A DNA stretch of 64,000 bases from Hyphomonas sp. CY54-11-8 (lineage in GTDB: Bacteria; Pseudomonadota; Alphaproteobacteria; Caulobacterales; Hyphomonadaceae): the NCBI RefSeq assembly GCF_000682735.1, contig NZ_AWFD01000033.1:124001-188000 (forward strand). The letters run 5' to 3'. The notes below the pieces were generated by a model. The model saw only the letters and a program-made list of their open reading frames with translations, was not told the DNA's origin and did no database searches. The position numbers and the translations under genes are program-made. Below, piece after piece: positions 7,220 to 17,200 of this stretch. Each line of letters begins with the position of its first letter. Positions within the stretch are counted from its first letter, which is position 1.

Positions 7220-8589
7220 CTCTGACCCTGACGAGCCTTGGGGGAGCGGGAACCGTTACAGGTTCGCGCCACCTTCTCGAACATGACGGACAGCGCCTGC
7301 TGATCGATTGCGGCCTGTTCCAGGGATTCAAGGGCTTGCGGGAGCGCAACTGGGCGCCCTTCCCCGTCGACCCATCCTCGATCAACGCCATTGTCCTGAC
7401 GCACGCCCATATCGACCATAGCGGCTATCTGCCAAAACTGGTCAGGGAAGGCTATCGTGGCCCGATCTACTGTTCCGGGGCGACGAAGGACCTTTGCGAA
7501 ATTCTTCTGCGCGACAGCGCATACATATCCGAGCGGGACGCCGAGCGCGCAAACCGCTATCGCTACACTAAGCATGAGCCGGCAAAGCCGCTCTACACGG
7601 TAGCGGATGCCGAAGCCGCAATCGCGCAATTGGTGCCGGTTGCGTTCCATACAGATATCGCGCTCGACATCGGAGCCCGCGTCTACCTGCGGCGCGCAGG
7701 CCATATTCTCGGCGCCTCCACGCTCGAAGTGCATTGGGGCGGGAAGACGATTGTCTTTTCCGGGGACCTCGGACGATATGATGACCCGTTCATGTTCGAT
7801 CCCGAACCCGTCCGCAAGGCCGACTATGTCGTTATCGAGTCCACCTATGGGGACCGGACCCACCCGAAGACCGACCCCATGGAGCAGCTTGGCGAGGTCA
7901 TCGGCCGTACCGTCGGCCGCGGCGGGACGGTCGTCATTCCGGCTTTTGCCGTCGGACGCGCTCAGCTGCTTCTCTATCATATCTGGATGCTGAAGAAGGC
8001 AGGACGCTTTGCAAACGTCGCGATCTATCTCGACAGCCCAATGGCCATCAACGCGACCGAGCTTCTTTGCGCCCACCTCGATGATCACAGATTTACACCC
8101 GATGTGTGCATGGAGACCTGCAACATTGCCAGTTATGCTCGTGACGTCGAAGCCTCCAAGGCCATCACAAGCGACCGCATGCCAAAGGTGGTGATCGCAG
8201 CCAGCGGCATGATGACCGGCGGCCGGGTCCTGCATCATGTCGAAGCCTTTGGCGGGGACCGGAAGAACACGATCCTGTTCGCGGGCTACCAGGCGGCCGG
8301 GACGCGCGGCGCAAAGATCCTCGAAGGTGCCAGGTCAGTTCGCATGTTCGGCAAGGAAGTTGAAATCAGAGCGGAAATCGCCAGCCTCCCCGCCTTGTCA
8401 GCCCATGCCGATGCCGATGAACTGATGAAATGGCTGGATGGCTTTGCGGCCCCGCCAGCCAGGACATTTATCGTTCACGGGGAACCGGAAGCCTCCAGCC
8501 ATTTCCATGACAGGATACAGGAGGACCTGGGCTGGCCCAGCGATGTTGTCCGCATAGATCATACCTACGATCTCGCAGGAGGCGCTTGA
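7216..8589 (+). CDS. MBL-fold beta-CASP ribonuclease (RNA-specificity type)
   Basis: A 457-residue metallo-beta-lactamase fold protein with the beta-CASP insertion. Visible metal motifs are THAHIDHSGYLPKL (motif 2), GHILGAS (motif 3), FSGDLGR (motif 4), SAHADADEL and a late VHGEPEA. ESTYGDR is the beta-CASP hallmark. The family includes CPSF73-like RNA endo- and exonucleases. Two zinc ions and a cytoplasmic location are expected. The start overlaps the phosphoketolase stop by four bases, so the two are translated together. Within the cassette it could supply nucleotides from RNA to the phosphorylase encoded next; this is inference. Confidence 0.88.
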   Translation: MTLTLTSLGGAGTVTGSRHLLEHDGQRLLIDCGLFQGFKGLRERNWAPFPVDPSSINAIVLTHAHIDHSGYLPKLVREGYRGPIYCSGATKDLCEILLRDSAYISERDAERANRYRYTKHEPAKPLYTVADAEAAIAQLVPVAFHTDIALDIGARVYLRRAGHILGASTLEVHWGGKTIVFSGDLGRYDDPFMFDPEPVRKADYVVIESTYGDRTHPKTDPMEQLGEVIGRTVGRGGTVVIPAFAVGRAQLLLYHIWMLKKAGRFANVAIYLDSPMAINATELLCAHLDDHRFTPDVCMETCNIASYARDVEASKAITSDRMPKVVIAASGMMTGGRVLHHVEAFGGDRKNTILFAGYQAAGTRGAKILEGARSVRMFGKEVEIRAEIASLPALSAHADADELMKWLDGFAAPPARTFIVHGEPEASSHFHDRIQEDLGWPSDVVRIDHTYDLAGGA

Positions 8590-10118
8590 TCGTGCCCGGC
8601 GATCATGATCCCGGCGGCCAACCCCTGAAGGCCCGGCGCCTGAAATGGCATACCCAGGACGATGCCATCATCCTCATGCGCACCGACTGTCCGGTCTGCC
8701 GCGCCGAGGGCCTGACATCACGCTCTAGGATCCTTGTCACCTGTGGCACAAGATCGGTGATCGCCACGCTGCACCAGATCGAGGACGACTGGCTACCCAT
8801 TTCTGAGGCGGGGCTTTCGGAAGCCGCCTGGAAGCGGCTCGGCGCTGTCCCGGGTGCAGACCTCGGCATTGCCCACGCACCGACGCTCCCATCCCTGTCC
8901 GATGTCCGCCAGCGGATGACCGGAAGACGGCTTGGCGCGGACGCTTTCGACAGGATCATCTCGGATATCGCATCGGGGAAATATTCCGATGTGCACCTCG
9001 CCGCTTTCATATCCGCCTGCTCCACCCTGAAGCTCGATCTCGGGGAAATGAAAGCCCTGACACATGCCATGGTCGGGGCGGGCGAACGGCTGAGCTGGGA
9101 TGCGAACCTGGTAATCGACAAGCATTGCATCGGAGGCCTGCCCGGCAATCGGACGACGCCGATCGTTGTGGCGATCCTTGCCAGTCAGGGCCTGACAATA
9201 CCGAAGACCTCTTCGAGAGCCATCACGTCTCCAGCCGGAACCGCCGACACAATGGAAACTCTCACTCGCGTCGATCTGTCGATGTCCGAGATCCGCCGGG
9301 TTGTCGAAGAAGAGGGTGGATGCCTTGCCTGGGGCGGCGCCGTCCAGCTGAGCCCCGCCGACGACGTGCTTATCCGGATCGAGAGAGCTCTCGATATCGA
9401 TGCCGAAGGCCAGCTGATCGCGTCCGTCCTGTCGAAGAAGATCGCTGCGGGCGCAACCCATGTCGTACTCGACCTGCCGGTTGGGCCGACCGCCAAATTG
9501 AGAAGCCGGCCGGATGCTGAAGCATTGATCGAACACATGACGGCGGTCGCCGGGGGGTTCGGCCTGCAGACCCGGTTTGTATTGAGCGACGGCAACCAGC
9601 CCGTCGGCCGCGGGATCGGTCCGGCCTTGGAAGCATGGGATGTCCTGCACGTCCTTCAGCGGCAACCGGCGGCGCCTCTCGACCTGCGGGCGCGCGCGAT
9701 TACCCTTGCCGGAGCAGCGCTTGAACTTGCAGGCCGCGTGGCGGAAGGCCAGGGCGGAGACGTAGCCCGCGAGGCGCTTGATGACGGATCGGCCTGGTCG
9801 AAATTCCAGGCCATATGCGAAGCGCAGGGCGGGCTTCGGGTCCCCCCTGTCGCGGACCACTCAGCCCCTCTCCTCCCCCGCCTTGCTGGCAGGCTGACGC
9901 GCATCGACAACCGCAAGCTTGCAAGACTCGCAAAACTTGCTGGCGCTCCGGAACGTCCGGCCGCCGGCATCCTCCTGCACAAGCGTCTTGGAGACTGGCT
10001 GGCCCCGGATGAAGCCATCGCCTCCATCCATGCCGAGGCGCCGGGCGAGCTTGCCTATGCCAGGGATTATGCCCTCAGCCACACCGACATCTTTACCATC
10101 GAAAGCTCTCCTGAATGA
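8586..10118 (+). CDS. Thymidine/AMP phosphorylase-family protein
   Basis: A 510-residue pyrimidine-phosphorylase fold protein of the long type related to archaeal AMP phosphorylase rather than to the ~440-residue DeoA. The core reads DKHCIGGLPGNRTTP, then IPKTSSRAITSPAGTADTME, the phosphate- and base-binding segments of that group. An extra N-terminal domain (about residues 1-85) is present, as in the archaeal enzymes. Those enzymes convert AMP (also CMP, UMP) and phosphate into ribose-1,5-bisphosphate and base. The start is TTG 8586, overlapping the previous stop; GTG 8592 is an alternative. Substrate preference, nucleoside or nucleotide, cannot be settled by eye. Confidence 0.85.
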   Translation: MIVPGDHDPGGQPLKARRLKWHTQDDAIILMRTDCPVCRAEGLTSRSRILVTCGTRSVIATLHQIEDDWLPISEAGLSEAAWKRLGAVPGADLGIAHAPTLPSLSDVRQRMTGRRLGADAFDRIISDIASGKYSDVHLAAFISACSTLKLDLGEMKALTHAMVGAGERLSWDANLVIDKHCIGGLPGNRTTPIVVAILASQGLTIPKTSSRAITSPAGTADTMETLTRVDLSMSEIRRVVEEEGGCLAWGGAVQLSPADDVLIRIERALDIDAEGQLIASVLSKKIAAGATHVVLDLPVGPTAKLRSRPDAEALIEHMTAVAGGFGLQTRFVLSDGNQPVGRGIGPALEAWDVLHVLQRQPAAPLDLRARAITLAGAALELAGRVAEGQGGDVAREALDDGSAWSKFQAICEAQGGLRVPPVADHSAPLLPRLAGRLTRIDNRKLARLAKLAGAPERPAAGILLHKRLGDWLAPDEAIASIHAEAPGELAYARDYALSHTDIFTIESSPE

Positions 10119-11011
10119 CGCTCTATATTCCTCTTCCTGGCAACACCGCCATGGCCAGCGAGCTCGCCCGGCTGACGGGGGGTGAACTGGGCACCCTTGC
10201 GGTCCGCCGGTTTCCCGATGAAGAAACCTATGTCCGCATTGAAACCGATGTCAGAGGAAAGCATGTCGATCTGGTCTGCACGCTTGCGCGCCCCGACCCT
10301 CAGTTGACTGGGCTCCTCTTTGCCGCCGCGACGGCCCGCGAGCTCGGCGCAGAATCCGTCGGACTGATTGCCCCCTATCTCGCTTACATGCGCCAGGACC
10401 GGCGATTTTCCGAAGGAGAGTCCGTGTCAGCACGGCATTTTGCCCGGATGCTGTCGAGCGTTTTCGACCGGCTGGTCACCGTGGATCCGCATTTGCACCG
10501 GATACATGATCTGGGAGAAATCTTCCCGATCGCCACACGGGTTGTCCATGCAGCACCTGCCCTTGCCGACTGGATCTGGCAGAATGTTGAAAACCCCCTC
10601 GTGATCGGACCCGATTCCGAAAGCGAGCAATGGGTATCCGATGTGGCCTCCCGGGCGGGCGCGCCTTACCTGGTCCTTTCCAAGACACGCAACGGAGACC
10701 GCGATGTCGAAATCGCGGCGCCTGGCCTCGCCGATTGGGCCGGACGGCAACCAGTCCTGATCGATGACATCGTCTCTTCCGGACGGACGATGATCGAGGC
10801 CGCACGGCATTTCCAGTCGGCCGGATTTCCGAAACCCGTCTGCGTCGTGGTGCATGCTATCTTTGCCGATCAATCTTATGCAACCCTTCAAACCGTCGCA
10901 TCGCGGATCGTTTCCACCAATAGTGTCCGTCATCCGTCCGCCGAAATCTCCATCGCCCCCCTCCTGGTCGAGGCAAGGAGGGAAACCAGAGGTGCCTTCG
11001 GGTCACACTGA
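10115..11011 (+). CDS. prs: Ribose-phosphate diphosphokinase (PRPP synthetase)
   Basis: A 298-residue protein with the PRPP synthetase fold: RRFPDEETYVRI near residue 31, YLAYMRQDRRFSEGESVS (the ATP/flexible region, about 88-105), VDPHLHRIHDLGEIF, and the PRPP-binding loop VLIDDIVSSGRTM at about 210-222. It is shorter than the housekeeping enzyme (about 310-320 residues), so this is probably a specialised paralogue. It overlaps the preceding phosphorylase by ATGA and closes the cassette. In that setting it could work in either direction, making PRPP or converting PRPP to ribose-5-phosphate. Confidence 0.88.
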   Translation: MTLYIPLPGNTAMASELARLTGGELGTLAVRRFPDEETYVRIETDVRGKHVDLVCTLARPDPQLTGLLFAAATARELGAESVGLIAPYLAYMRQDRRFSEGESVSARHFARMLSSVFDRLVTVDPHLHRIHDLGEIFPIATRVVHAAPALADWIWQNVENPLVIGPDSESEQWVSDVASRAGAPYLVLSKTRNGDRDVEIAAPGLADWAGRQPVLIDDIVSSGRTMIEAARHFQSAGFPKPVCVVVHAIFADQSYATLQTVASRIVSTNSVRHPSAEISIAPLLVEARRETRGAFGSH

Positions 11012-11191
11012 TGATTGGAGGAAATTCCTGGCGCTTCGCCAAAGAAGCGAAGCCCTGTTCTTGCAGAGGCGCCGGTCCCGGCGGAGGCAGGCCGCCCGCT
11101 CGGACGGCAAGGTGTGTCGCGCCGGCGATCCGTGCTGGTCACACCCCAGAGGCCGGACTTTTTTCAGATCATAGGCTCCTCGCGCTTTGTT

Positions 11192-11219
11192 TGAGGGGGC
11201 AAGCCGGCAGGTGCGTAAT
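11192..11219 (+). promoter_or_regulatory. Putative ECF-sigma promoter of the cus operon
   Basis: TGAGGGG (11192-11198), 15 bases, then CGTAAT (11214-11219). It is 39 bases before the small leader reading frame at 11259 and about 200 bases before cusC. Motif and spacing are the same as at the three sites upstream. Confidence 0.7.
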
Positions 11220-11258
11220 GGAGGCAGATGACAACAACCTGTATCGAGGGGGTGAACC

Positions 11259-11390
11259 ATGACCTGCGCCAAATACCGATCCATGGTCCCTACAACAGTG
11301 CCCCTGATCGGACTGCCCGCAATTGCCCAGGCAACACAGGAACACCCCCGCCCGATCCGCAGACAGCCGTGCCTCCGAAATCGGCTGTAG
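11259..11390 (+). CDS. Small leader reading frame before cusC
   Basis: A 43-codon frame with a good ribosome site (GAGGGGGTGAACC before the ATG). It encodes a short polar start, a hydrophobic stretch (VPLIGLPAIAQA) and a basic, proline-rich end. It lies between the ECF-type promoter and cusC, ending 30 bases before the cusC start. It may be a leader peptide or a remnant of a signal sequence. No homologue is recognised and codon evidence is thin. Confidence 0.35.
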   Translation: MTCAKYRSMVPTTVPLIGLPAIAQATQEHPRPIRRQPCLRNRL

Positions 11391-11420
11391 AGAAACCCGA
11401 CAATCGGAGAAAACCGCCCC

Positions 11421-12668
11421 GTGAATTACAGACACCTGCTTGCGACGCTCCTTCTATGCGGTGCGTTTGGCTTGCCAATGGGTGGCCTTGCGCTTGCGCA
11501 AGCGCCCCTGACCCTGCCGGAAGCTGTCGATATAGCGCTCGGCGCTGATGATCCGAGCGTCGCAAGGCTGGAACAGGAAGCGCTTGCCTTTGACGACAAG
11601 GCGGTCGCCGAGAGCCAGTTGCCCGATCCGGTTGTCAGCGCCCAGATCGCCAATGTCCCGTTTCCCAGCCTCGACTATGACCGGGAACCGATGACGCAGC
11701 TGAAATTCGGCGTGCGCCAGGCGCTTCCAAAAGGTGAGACGCTTGCCCTCACGCGTGAAAAACAGACGGCTCAGGCACAAAGCGCACGGTTTCACAAATC
11801 CCTGCAGGAACAGCAAATTGCTCTTGAAGCGCGCCAGACTTGGCTTGAGCTCTCTTACTGGCGAGATGCCCGCAGACTCACGCTTGAAAGCCAGCGCAAG
11901 GTCAGTGAACTTGGCGGCGTTGCCCAGGCCGACTATGCCAGCGGGCGGTCTTCCCTGCAGAATGTCCTTCGCATTGATCTGGAAACCTCTTCGCTGGACG
12001 CGCGGCTTGTCGACATCCAGCGCAATGAGGACCGGGCCAGGGCAGACCTGATCCGGCTGATCGGCCCCCTGGAAGGGGCGAGGCCGCTTGCATCAGGCGC
12101 CCCCATTCTCCCCCCGGTCACCGGTGAAGATCTCATTCGGGAACGCCTTGCCAGCCATCCCTCGCTCCGGGCTCTTGACGCCAGCGTCACATCGAAGAGC
12201 CGGGACGTCGACATTGCTGCGGAACAATACAAGCCGGGTATCAGTTTCGATGCCCAATACGGCATCCGGGACTCGCGGTCGGACTTCGGATCCGTCGGGG
12301 TCGCCGTCTCGCTCCCCCTCTTTTCGAAAAAGAACAAGGATTATGCCCTGCGCGCGACAAAGCGGCTGCGCGAAGCGGAGAGACTGGCGCGGGACACACA
12401 GGCCCTGGAACTCGAACGTGCGCTGCGCCGGGACTGGGCGCAATATACGCGCCTGGGCGAACAGATAGAGGTCTATGAAACCGATGTCCTCGATCGTGCC
12501 CGGGACACCCGCGAAGCAGCCATGGCCGCCTACGGCAACAATCTTGCCGATTTTGCCGAACTCGTCCGCGCAGAACTCGCCGTTCTGGATACGGAACTGA
12601 CTCTCAGCCGCCTGAGAGTCGACCGGCTGCAGGCGCAGGCCAACCTTTTGTTCCTGAGTGGAGACTAG
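11421..12668 (+). CDS. cusC: Outer-membrane efflux protein CusC/CzcC-like (TolC family)
   Basis: A 415-residue outer-membrane factor with a signal peptide ending LALAQA (about residue 28) and two coiled, Ala/Leu/Arg-rich repeats typical of the TolC helical barrel (for example LARDTQALELERALRRDWAQY). It forms the outer-membrane duct of a tripartite RND pump. The start is GTG 11421. The cusB ATG follows one base after its stop, showing tight coupling. Clear Cus- or Czc-specific residues are not known for this subunit, so the copper/silver assignment comes from the partners. Confidence 0.88.
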   Translation: MNYRHLLATLLLCGAFGLPMGGLALAQAPLTLPEAVDIALGADDPSVARLEQEALAFDDKAVAESQLPDPVVSAQIANVPFPSLDYDREPMTQLKFGVRQALPKGETLALTREKQTAQAQSARFHKSLQEQQIALEARQTWLELSYWRDARRLTLESQRKVSELGGVAQADYASGRSSLQNVLRIDLETSSLDARLVDIQRNEDRARADLIRLIGPLEGARPLASGAPILPPVTGEDLIRERLASHPSLRALDASVTSKSRDVDIAAEQYKPGISFDAQYGIRDSRSDFGSVGVAVSLPLFSKKNKDYALRATKRLREAERLARDTQALELERALRRDWAQYTRLGEQIEVYETDVLDRARDTREAAMAAYGNNLADFAELVRAELAVLDTELTLSRLRVDRLQAQANLLFLSGD

Positions 12669-12669
12669 C

Positions 12670-14238
12670 ATGCGCACCACAAAGCTTATCCTGCTCGCGA
12701 CCGCATTCGGTCTCGGGCTTGGCGCCGGGGCCGTGGTCATGAGCCTGGCCAGCGGCAGCGCCGGTCAGGCATCCGGGAAGCAGCCTTCAGCAGAAAGGAA
12801 GCCCCTCTACTGGGCCGCACCAATGGACAAGAGTTACCGCAGCGACTCTCCCGGCCTGTCGCCCATGGGGATGGAGCTTATTCCGGTTTATGCCGATGAC
12901 GAGAGTGAGGGCGACGATCGCAACCTCGTCAGGATCAATCCGGCAGTCGAGAACAATATCGGGGTCAGGACAGCGATTGTCGCCACCAGCGAAGCGCTTC
13001 CCGCCGTCGAAACCGTCGGTACGGTCCAGATCGATGACGACAATACTTCCGTTGTGGACGTCCGGACTGAAGGCTGGATCGAAAACATGCCCGTCAAGGC
13101 GATCGGCGATGAGGTCAGAAAGGGACAATTGCTGTTCCAGATCTATTCGCGCCCCCTCGTCAGTGCGCAGGACGAGTATCTGCAGGCGACGCGCATGGGC
13201 AACCAGAACCTGATCACGGCCACAAAATCACGGCTGGTTTCCCTCGGCATGAGTAACCGCGCCATCGAGAGCCTGAAGGAGAGCGGCCAGTCCGAGCGCC
13301 TGCTGAATGTCTATTCTCCGAGAAGCGGCATCGTCACGCAGATGGGCGCTGGCGAAGGCGGGTTCGTCAAACCCGGCATGAACGTGCTCAAGATCGCCGA
13401 CCTCAGAACGGTCTGGGCAATTGCCGATGTCTATGAAGACCAGGTCCACCAGGTCCGTCCCGGTCAGGAAGTCACCATGCGGATGAGTGGGATGCCCGGC
13501 CGCGAATGGAAAGGCCTCGTTGAATATATTTACCCGACCGTCAACGCCCGGGCGCGGACCGTTCAGGTCCGGATCAGCTTTGACAACAAGGACGGGCTGC
13601 TGAGACCGGACATGTTTGTGCGTCTCAGGATCGAAACCAGCTCCGACGTTCCGTCCGCAGACGCATCGGACAAGGTCGTCATTCCGCGCGAAGCGCTCAT
13701 CCGGACCGGACGCACCGAACGCGTCATCCTGGCGCTGGGAGATGGCAGGTACCAACCGGCCCAGGTGGTGTCCGGCCGTGAAATCGGGGACGATATCGAA
13801 ATCTTGTCCGGTCTGGCCGCCGGGGAAAGAATTGTCGTCTCATCGCAATTCCTGCTCGACTCCGAAGCAAGCCTGCGCGGAACCATGCTGAGGCTGACGG
13901 CCGGCCAGAACGAAGGTGCGTCCATGGATATGGGTTCGTCATCCGAAATGCGGCAGGAAGGCGCGCCAGAAACACAGCCCGCCGATACGGCGCAGACTCG
14001 CGGCATGGTCGTATCTGTCATGCAGGCGCATGGCATGGTGACCATCGAGCACGCCCCGGTCGAAGCCCTCGGCTGGCCATCCATGACCATGGCGTTTGTG
14101 ACGGATCCGGCTCTGCTGAAAGACATCGGCAAGGGAGACAATGTCGACATTACAGTCAGGGCCGCGCCGGACGACAATGGAAATTACGTCCTCTCGGACA
14201 TCCGCAAGATCTCGCCGGCCCGGGTGGACGCACAATGA
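12670..14238 (+). CDS. cusB: RND periplasmic adaptor CusB-like, with N-terminal metal-binding and C-terminal CusF domains
   Basis: A 522-residue membrane-fusion protein. After the signal/anchor (about residues 1-30) comes a heavy-metal-binding segment with YWAAPMDKSYRSDSPGLSPMGMELIP (only its key residues are Met, Asp and Pro). HlyD-type barrel-sandwich and beta-barrel domains follow (about 75-400). A C-terminal CusF-like domain (about 440-522) carries WPSMTMAF, the Trp-Met-Met copper/silver site of CusF. Fusing the CusF chaperone to CusB would pass Cu(I)/Ag(I) straight to the pump. ATG 12670 follows the cusC stop. The gene overlaps cusA by ATGA. Confidence 0.9.
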   Translation: MRTTKLILLATAFGLGLGAGAVVMSLASGSAGQASGKQPSAERKPLYWAAPMDKSYRSDSPGLSPMGMELIPVYADDESEGDDRNLVRINPAVENNIGVRTAIVATSEALPAVETVGTVQIDDDNTSVVDVRTEGWIENMPVKAIGDEVRKGQLLFQIYSRPLVSAQDEYLQATRMGNQNLITATKSRLVSLGMSNRAIESLKESGQSERLLNVYSPRSGIVTQMGAGEGGFVKPGMNVLKIADLRTVWAIADVYEDQVHQVRPGQEVTMRMSGMPGREWKGLVEYIYPTVNARARTVQVRISFDNKDGLLRPDMFVRLRIETSSDVPSADASDKVVIPREALIRTGRTERVILALGDGRYQPAQVVSGREIGDDIEILSGLAAGERIVVSSQFLLDSEASLRGTMLRLTAGQNEGASMDMGSSSEMRQEGAPETQPADTAQTRGMVVSVMQAHGMVTIEHAPVEALGWPSMTMAFVTDPALLKDIGKGDNVDITVRAAPDDNGNYVLSDIRKISPARVDAQ

Positions 14239-17200
14239 TTGCAAGTCTTGTCCGCTGGTCCATCGGGAACCGGGTCCTGATCCTCCTGCTCGCCGCACTC
14301 CTGGCCGTCTGGGGCGGCTACACCCTTAAAAAGACGCCCCTGGACGCCATTCCGGACCTCTCCGATGTTCAGGTCATCATCAAGACCACCTATCCGGGCC
14401 AGGCGCCCCAGGTCGTGGAAGACCAGGTGACCTATCCGCTGACGACGGCCATGCTGGCCGTGCCCGGCGCGGTCACGGTCCGCGGGTACTCGTTCTTCAA
14501 TGACAGTTTCGTCTATGTCATCTTCGAGGACGGAACCGATCTCTACTGGGCCCGCTCGCGGGTTCTTGAATACCTCTCCCAGGTCGCACCGACATTGCCA
14601 GCGGCCTCCCGCTCCGCGCTGGGTCCGGACGCAACCGGGGTCGGCTGGGTCTATCAGTATGCCCTGGTCGACCGGACCGGCCGGCACGACCTCTCCCAGC
14701 TCCGCTCCATACAGGACTGGTTCCTGAAATACGAATTGCAGACGATCGACGGGGTATCCGAAGTCGCAACGATCGGGGGCATGGTCAAACAATACCAAGT
14801 CGTCGTTGACCCGGAAAAACTCCGCACGTACGGCATTCCGCTGGACAAGGTCCGTTCCGAGATCGTACGCGGCAACCAAGAAACGGGTGGCCGCGTCATC
14901 GAAATGGCCGAAGCCGAGTACATGGTTCGCGCGTCCGGCTACATCAAGGGCATCAAGGACCTCGAATCCATTCCTCTGGCGGTGACCGACAAGGGCACGC
15001 CGATCCTTCTGCGGGATGTTGCCCAGATCCGCCTCGGCCCGGAACTCAGGCGCGGGATCGGCGAACTCAATGGTGAGGGCGAAGCGGTCGGCGGCGTGAT
15101 AATCATGCGCTACGGCGAAAACGCCATGCGCACGATCGACCTCGTGAAAAAGAAACTGGAAACCCTGAAGGAGAGCCTGCCTGAAGGTGTCGAGATCGTG
15201 ACAACCTATGACCGGTCTTCCCTGATCGAGCGGGCCGTCGACACATTGAAGGAAAAGCTCGTCGAGGAATTTATCGTCGTGCTCCTGGTCTGCGCCCTGT
15301 TCCTGTTCCACGTTCGCAGCGCGGTTGTCATCCTGCTCAGCCTGCCGCTCGGAATACTGGCGGCGTTCATCGTGATGAACGCTCAGGGCATTAATGCCAA
15401 CATCATGTCGCTCGGAGGGATCGCCATCGCCATCGGCGCCATGGTCGACGCCGCGATCGTCATGATCGAGAACATGCACAAGCACATTGAGCGAACGCCT
15501 CTGACGAATGAAAACCGCTGGGCGGTCGTGACCCAGGCGGCAATCGAGGTCGGCCCTGCGCTTTTCTTCTCCCTGCTGATCATTACATTCAGCTTTCTCC
15601 CGATCTTTGCACTGGAGGCCCAGGAAGGACGGCTATTCCATCCCCTGGCTTTCACAAAGACCTATGCGATGGCCGGCGCGGCGATCCTGTCCGTTACGCT
15701 TGTGCCGGTACTCATGGGGTACTTCATCCGGGGCCGGGTTCTGCCCGAACACAAGAACCCGGTGAACCGTCTGTTGATGGGGATCTACCAGCCCTTCATC
15801 AACATGGTTCTCAGAGCGCCGGTTCTGATGATCGTGATCGCATTCGCGGTAATGGCCAGCGCGATCATCCCCCTCAGCCGGATGGGGTCGGAGTTCATGC
15901 CGGATCTCGACGAAGGCGATCTGCTCTATATGCCGAGCGCATTCCCGGCGGTCTCGGCCGGGAAAATGTCCCAGATATTACAGCAAACCGACAAGCTGAT
16001 CATGACTGTTCCGGAAGTCGAGACAGTCTACGCCAAGGCGGGACGGGCAGAGACGGCGACCGACCCTGCACCGCTCACCATGGTCGAGACCACGATCCGC
16101 CTGAAGCCAAAGGAAGACTGGCGTCCCGGCATGACAACCGCCAAGCTGAAAAAGGAGCTGGATTCGATCGTCCAGGTTCCCAGTCTCACCAATGTCTGGA
16201 TCATGCCGATCAAGAACCGGATCGACATGCTTGCCACCGGCATCAAGACCCCGATCGGGATCAAGGTTGCCGGTCCTGATCTCCAGGTCATCGGCGATGT
16301 CGCCCAGCAGATTGAAACGGTGATCAAGGACGTTCCCGGAACATCTTCGGTTTATGCCGAACGGGTGACCGGCGGACGCTTCGTGGATGTTGATATCGAG
16401 CGTGAGGAAGCGGCCCGGTTCGGGCTGAATGTGGCAGATGTGCAGGACCTGGTGAAGACCGCCATCGGCGGCATGACCGTCACCCAGTCCGTCGAGGGAC
16501 TGGAGCGCTATCCTGTGAATGTGCGCTATCCCCGGGAATATCGTGACTCTCTGGAACGGCTGGAAAACCTCCCGGTCGTGACGAAGACCGGAGCACAGAT
16601 CCCCCTCTCGCGCCTTGCCGACATTTCCATTTCCGGCGGGCCGGGCGTCATCAGGAGCGAGAATGCCCGCCTGAACGGATGGATCTATGTGGACATATCC
16701 GATGTCGACATCGGAACCTATGTCAGGAATGCCAAGAAGGCGGTCGAACAAATCGACCTGCCCGCAGGTTATTCCCTGTCCTGGTCGGGCCAGTATGAAT
16801 ACATGCAGCGCGCCAAGCAGCGCCTCAGCCTCGTCGTTCCGCTGACCCTGGTCATTATCCTTCTGCTGCTCTTCCTCAATTTCAGGCGGCTTGTGCCAGT
16901 CTTCATCATCATGGGGACCCTGCCCCTGGCGCTCGTCGGCGGGCTCTGGTTCCTGGACATGCTGGGTTACAACATGTCGGTTGCAGTCGGTGTCGGATTC
17001 ATTGCGCTCGCCGGGGTATCCGTCGAGATCGGCGTTCTGATGATGGTGTATCTGGAGCATGCTCTGGAGGCCAGAATCGAGCAGGCGCGGGCCGAAAAGC
17101 GCGATCTGACCAGGTCTGACCTTCGCGCGGCGGTCATTGAGGGAGCATTGCTTCGCGTCCGCCCCATCATGATGACGGTCGCGGTCGTGATTGCCGGCCT

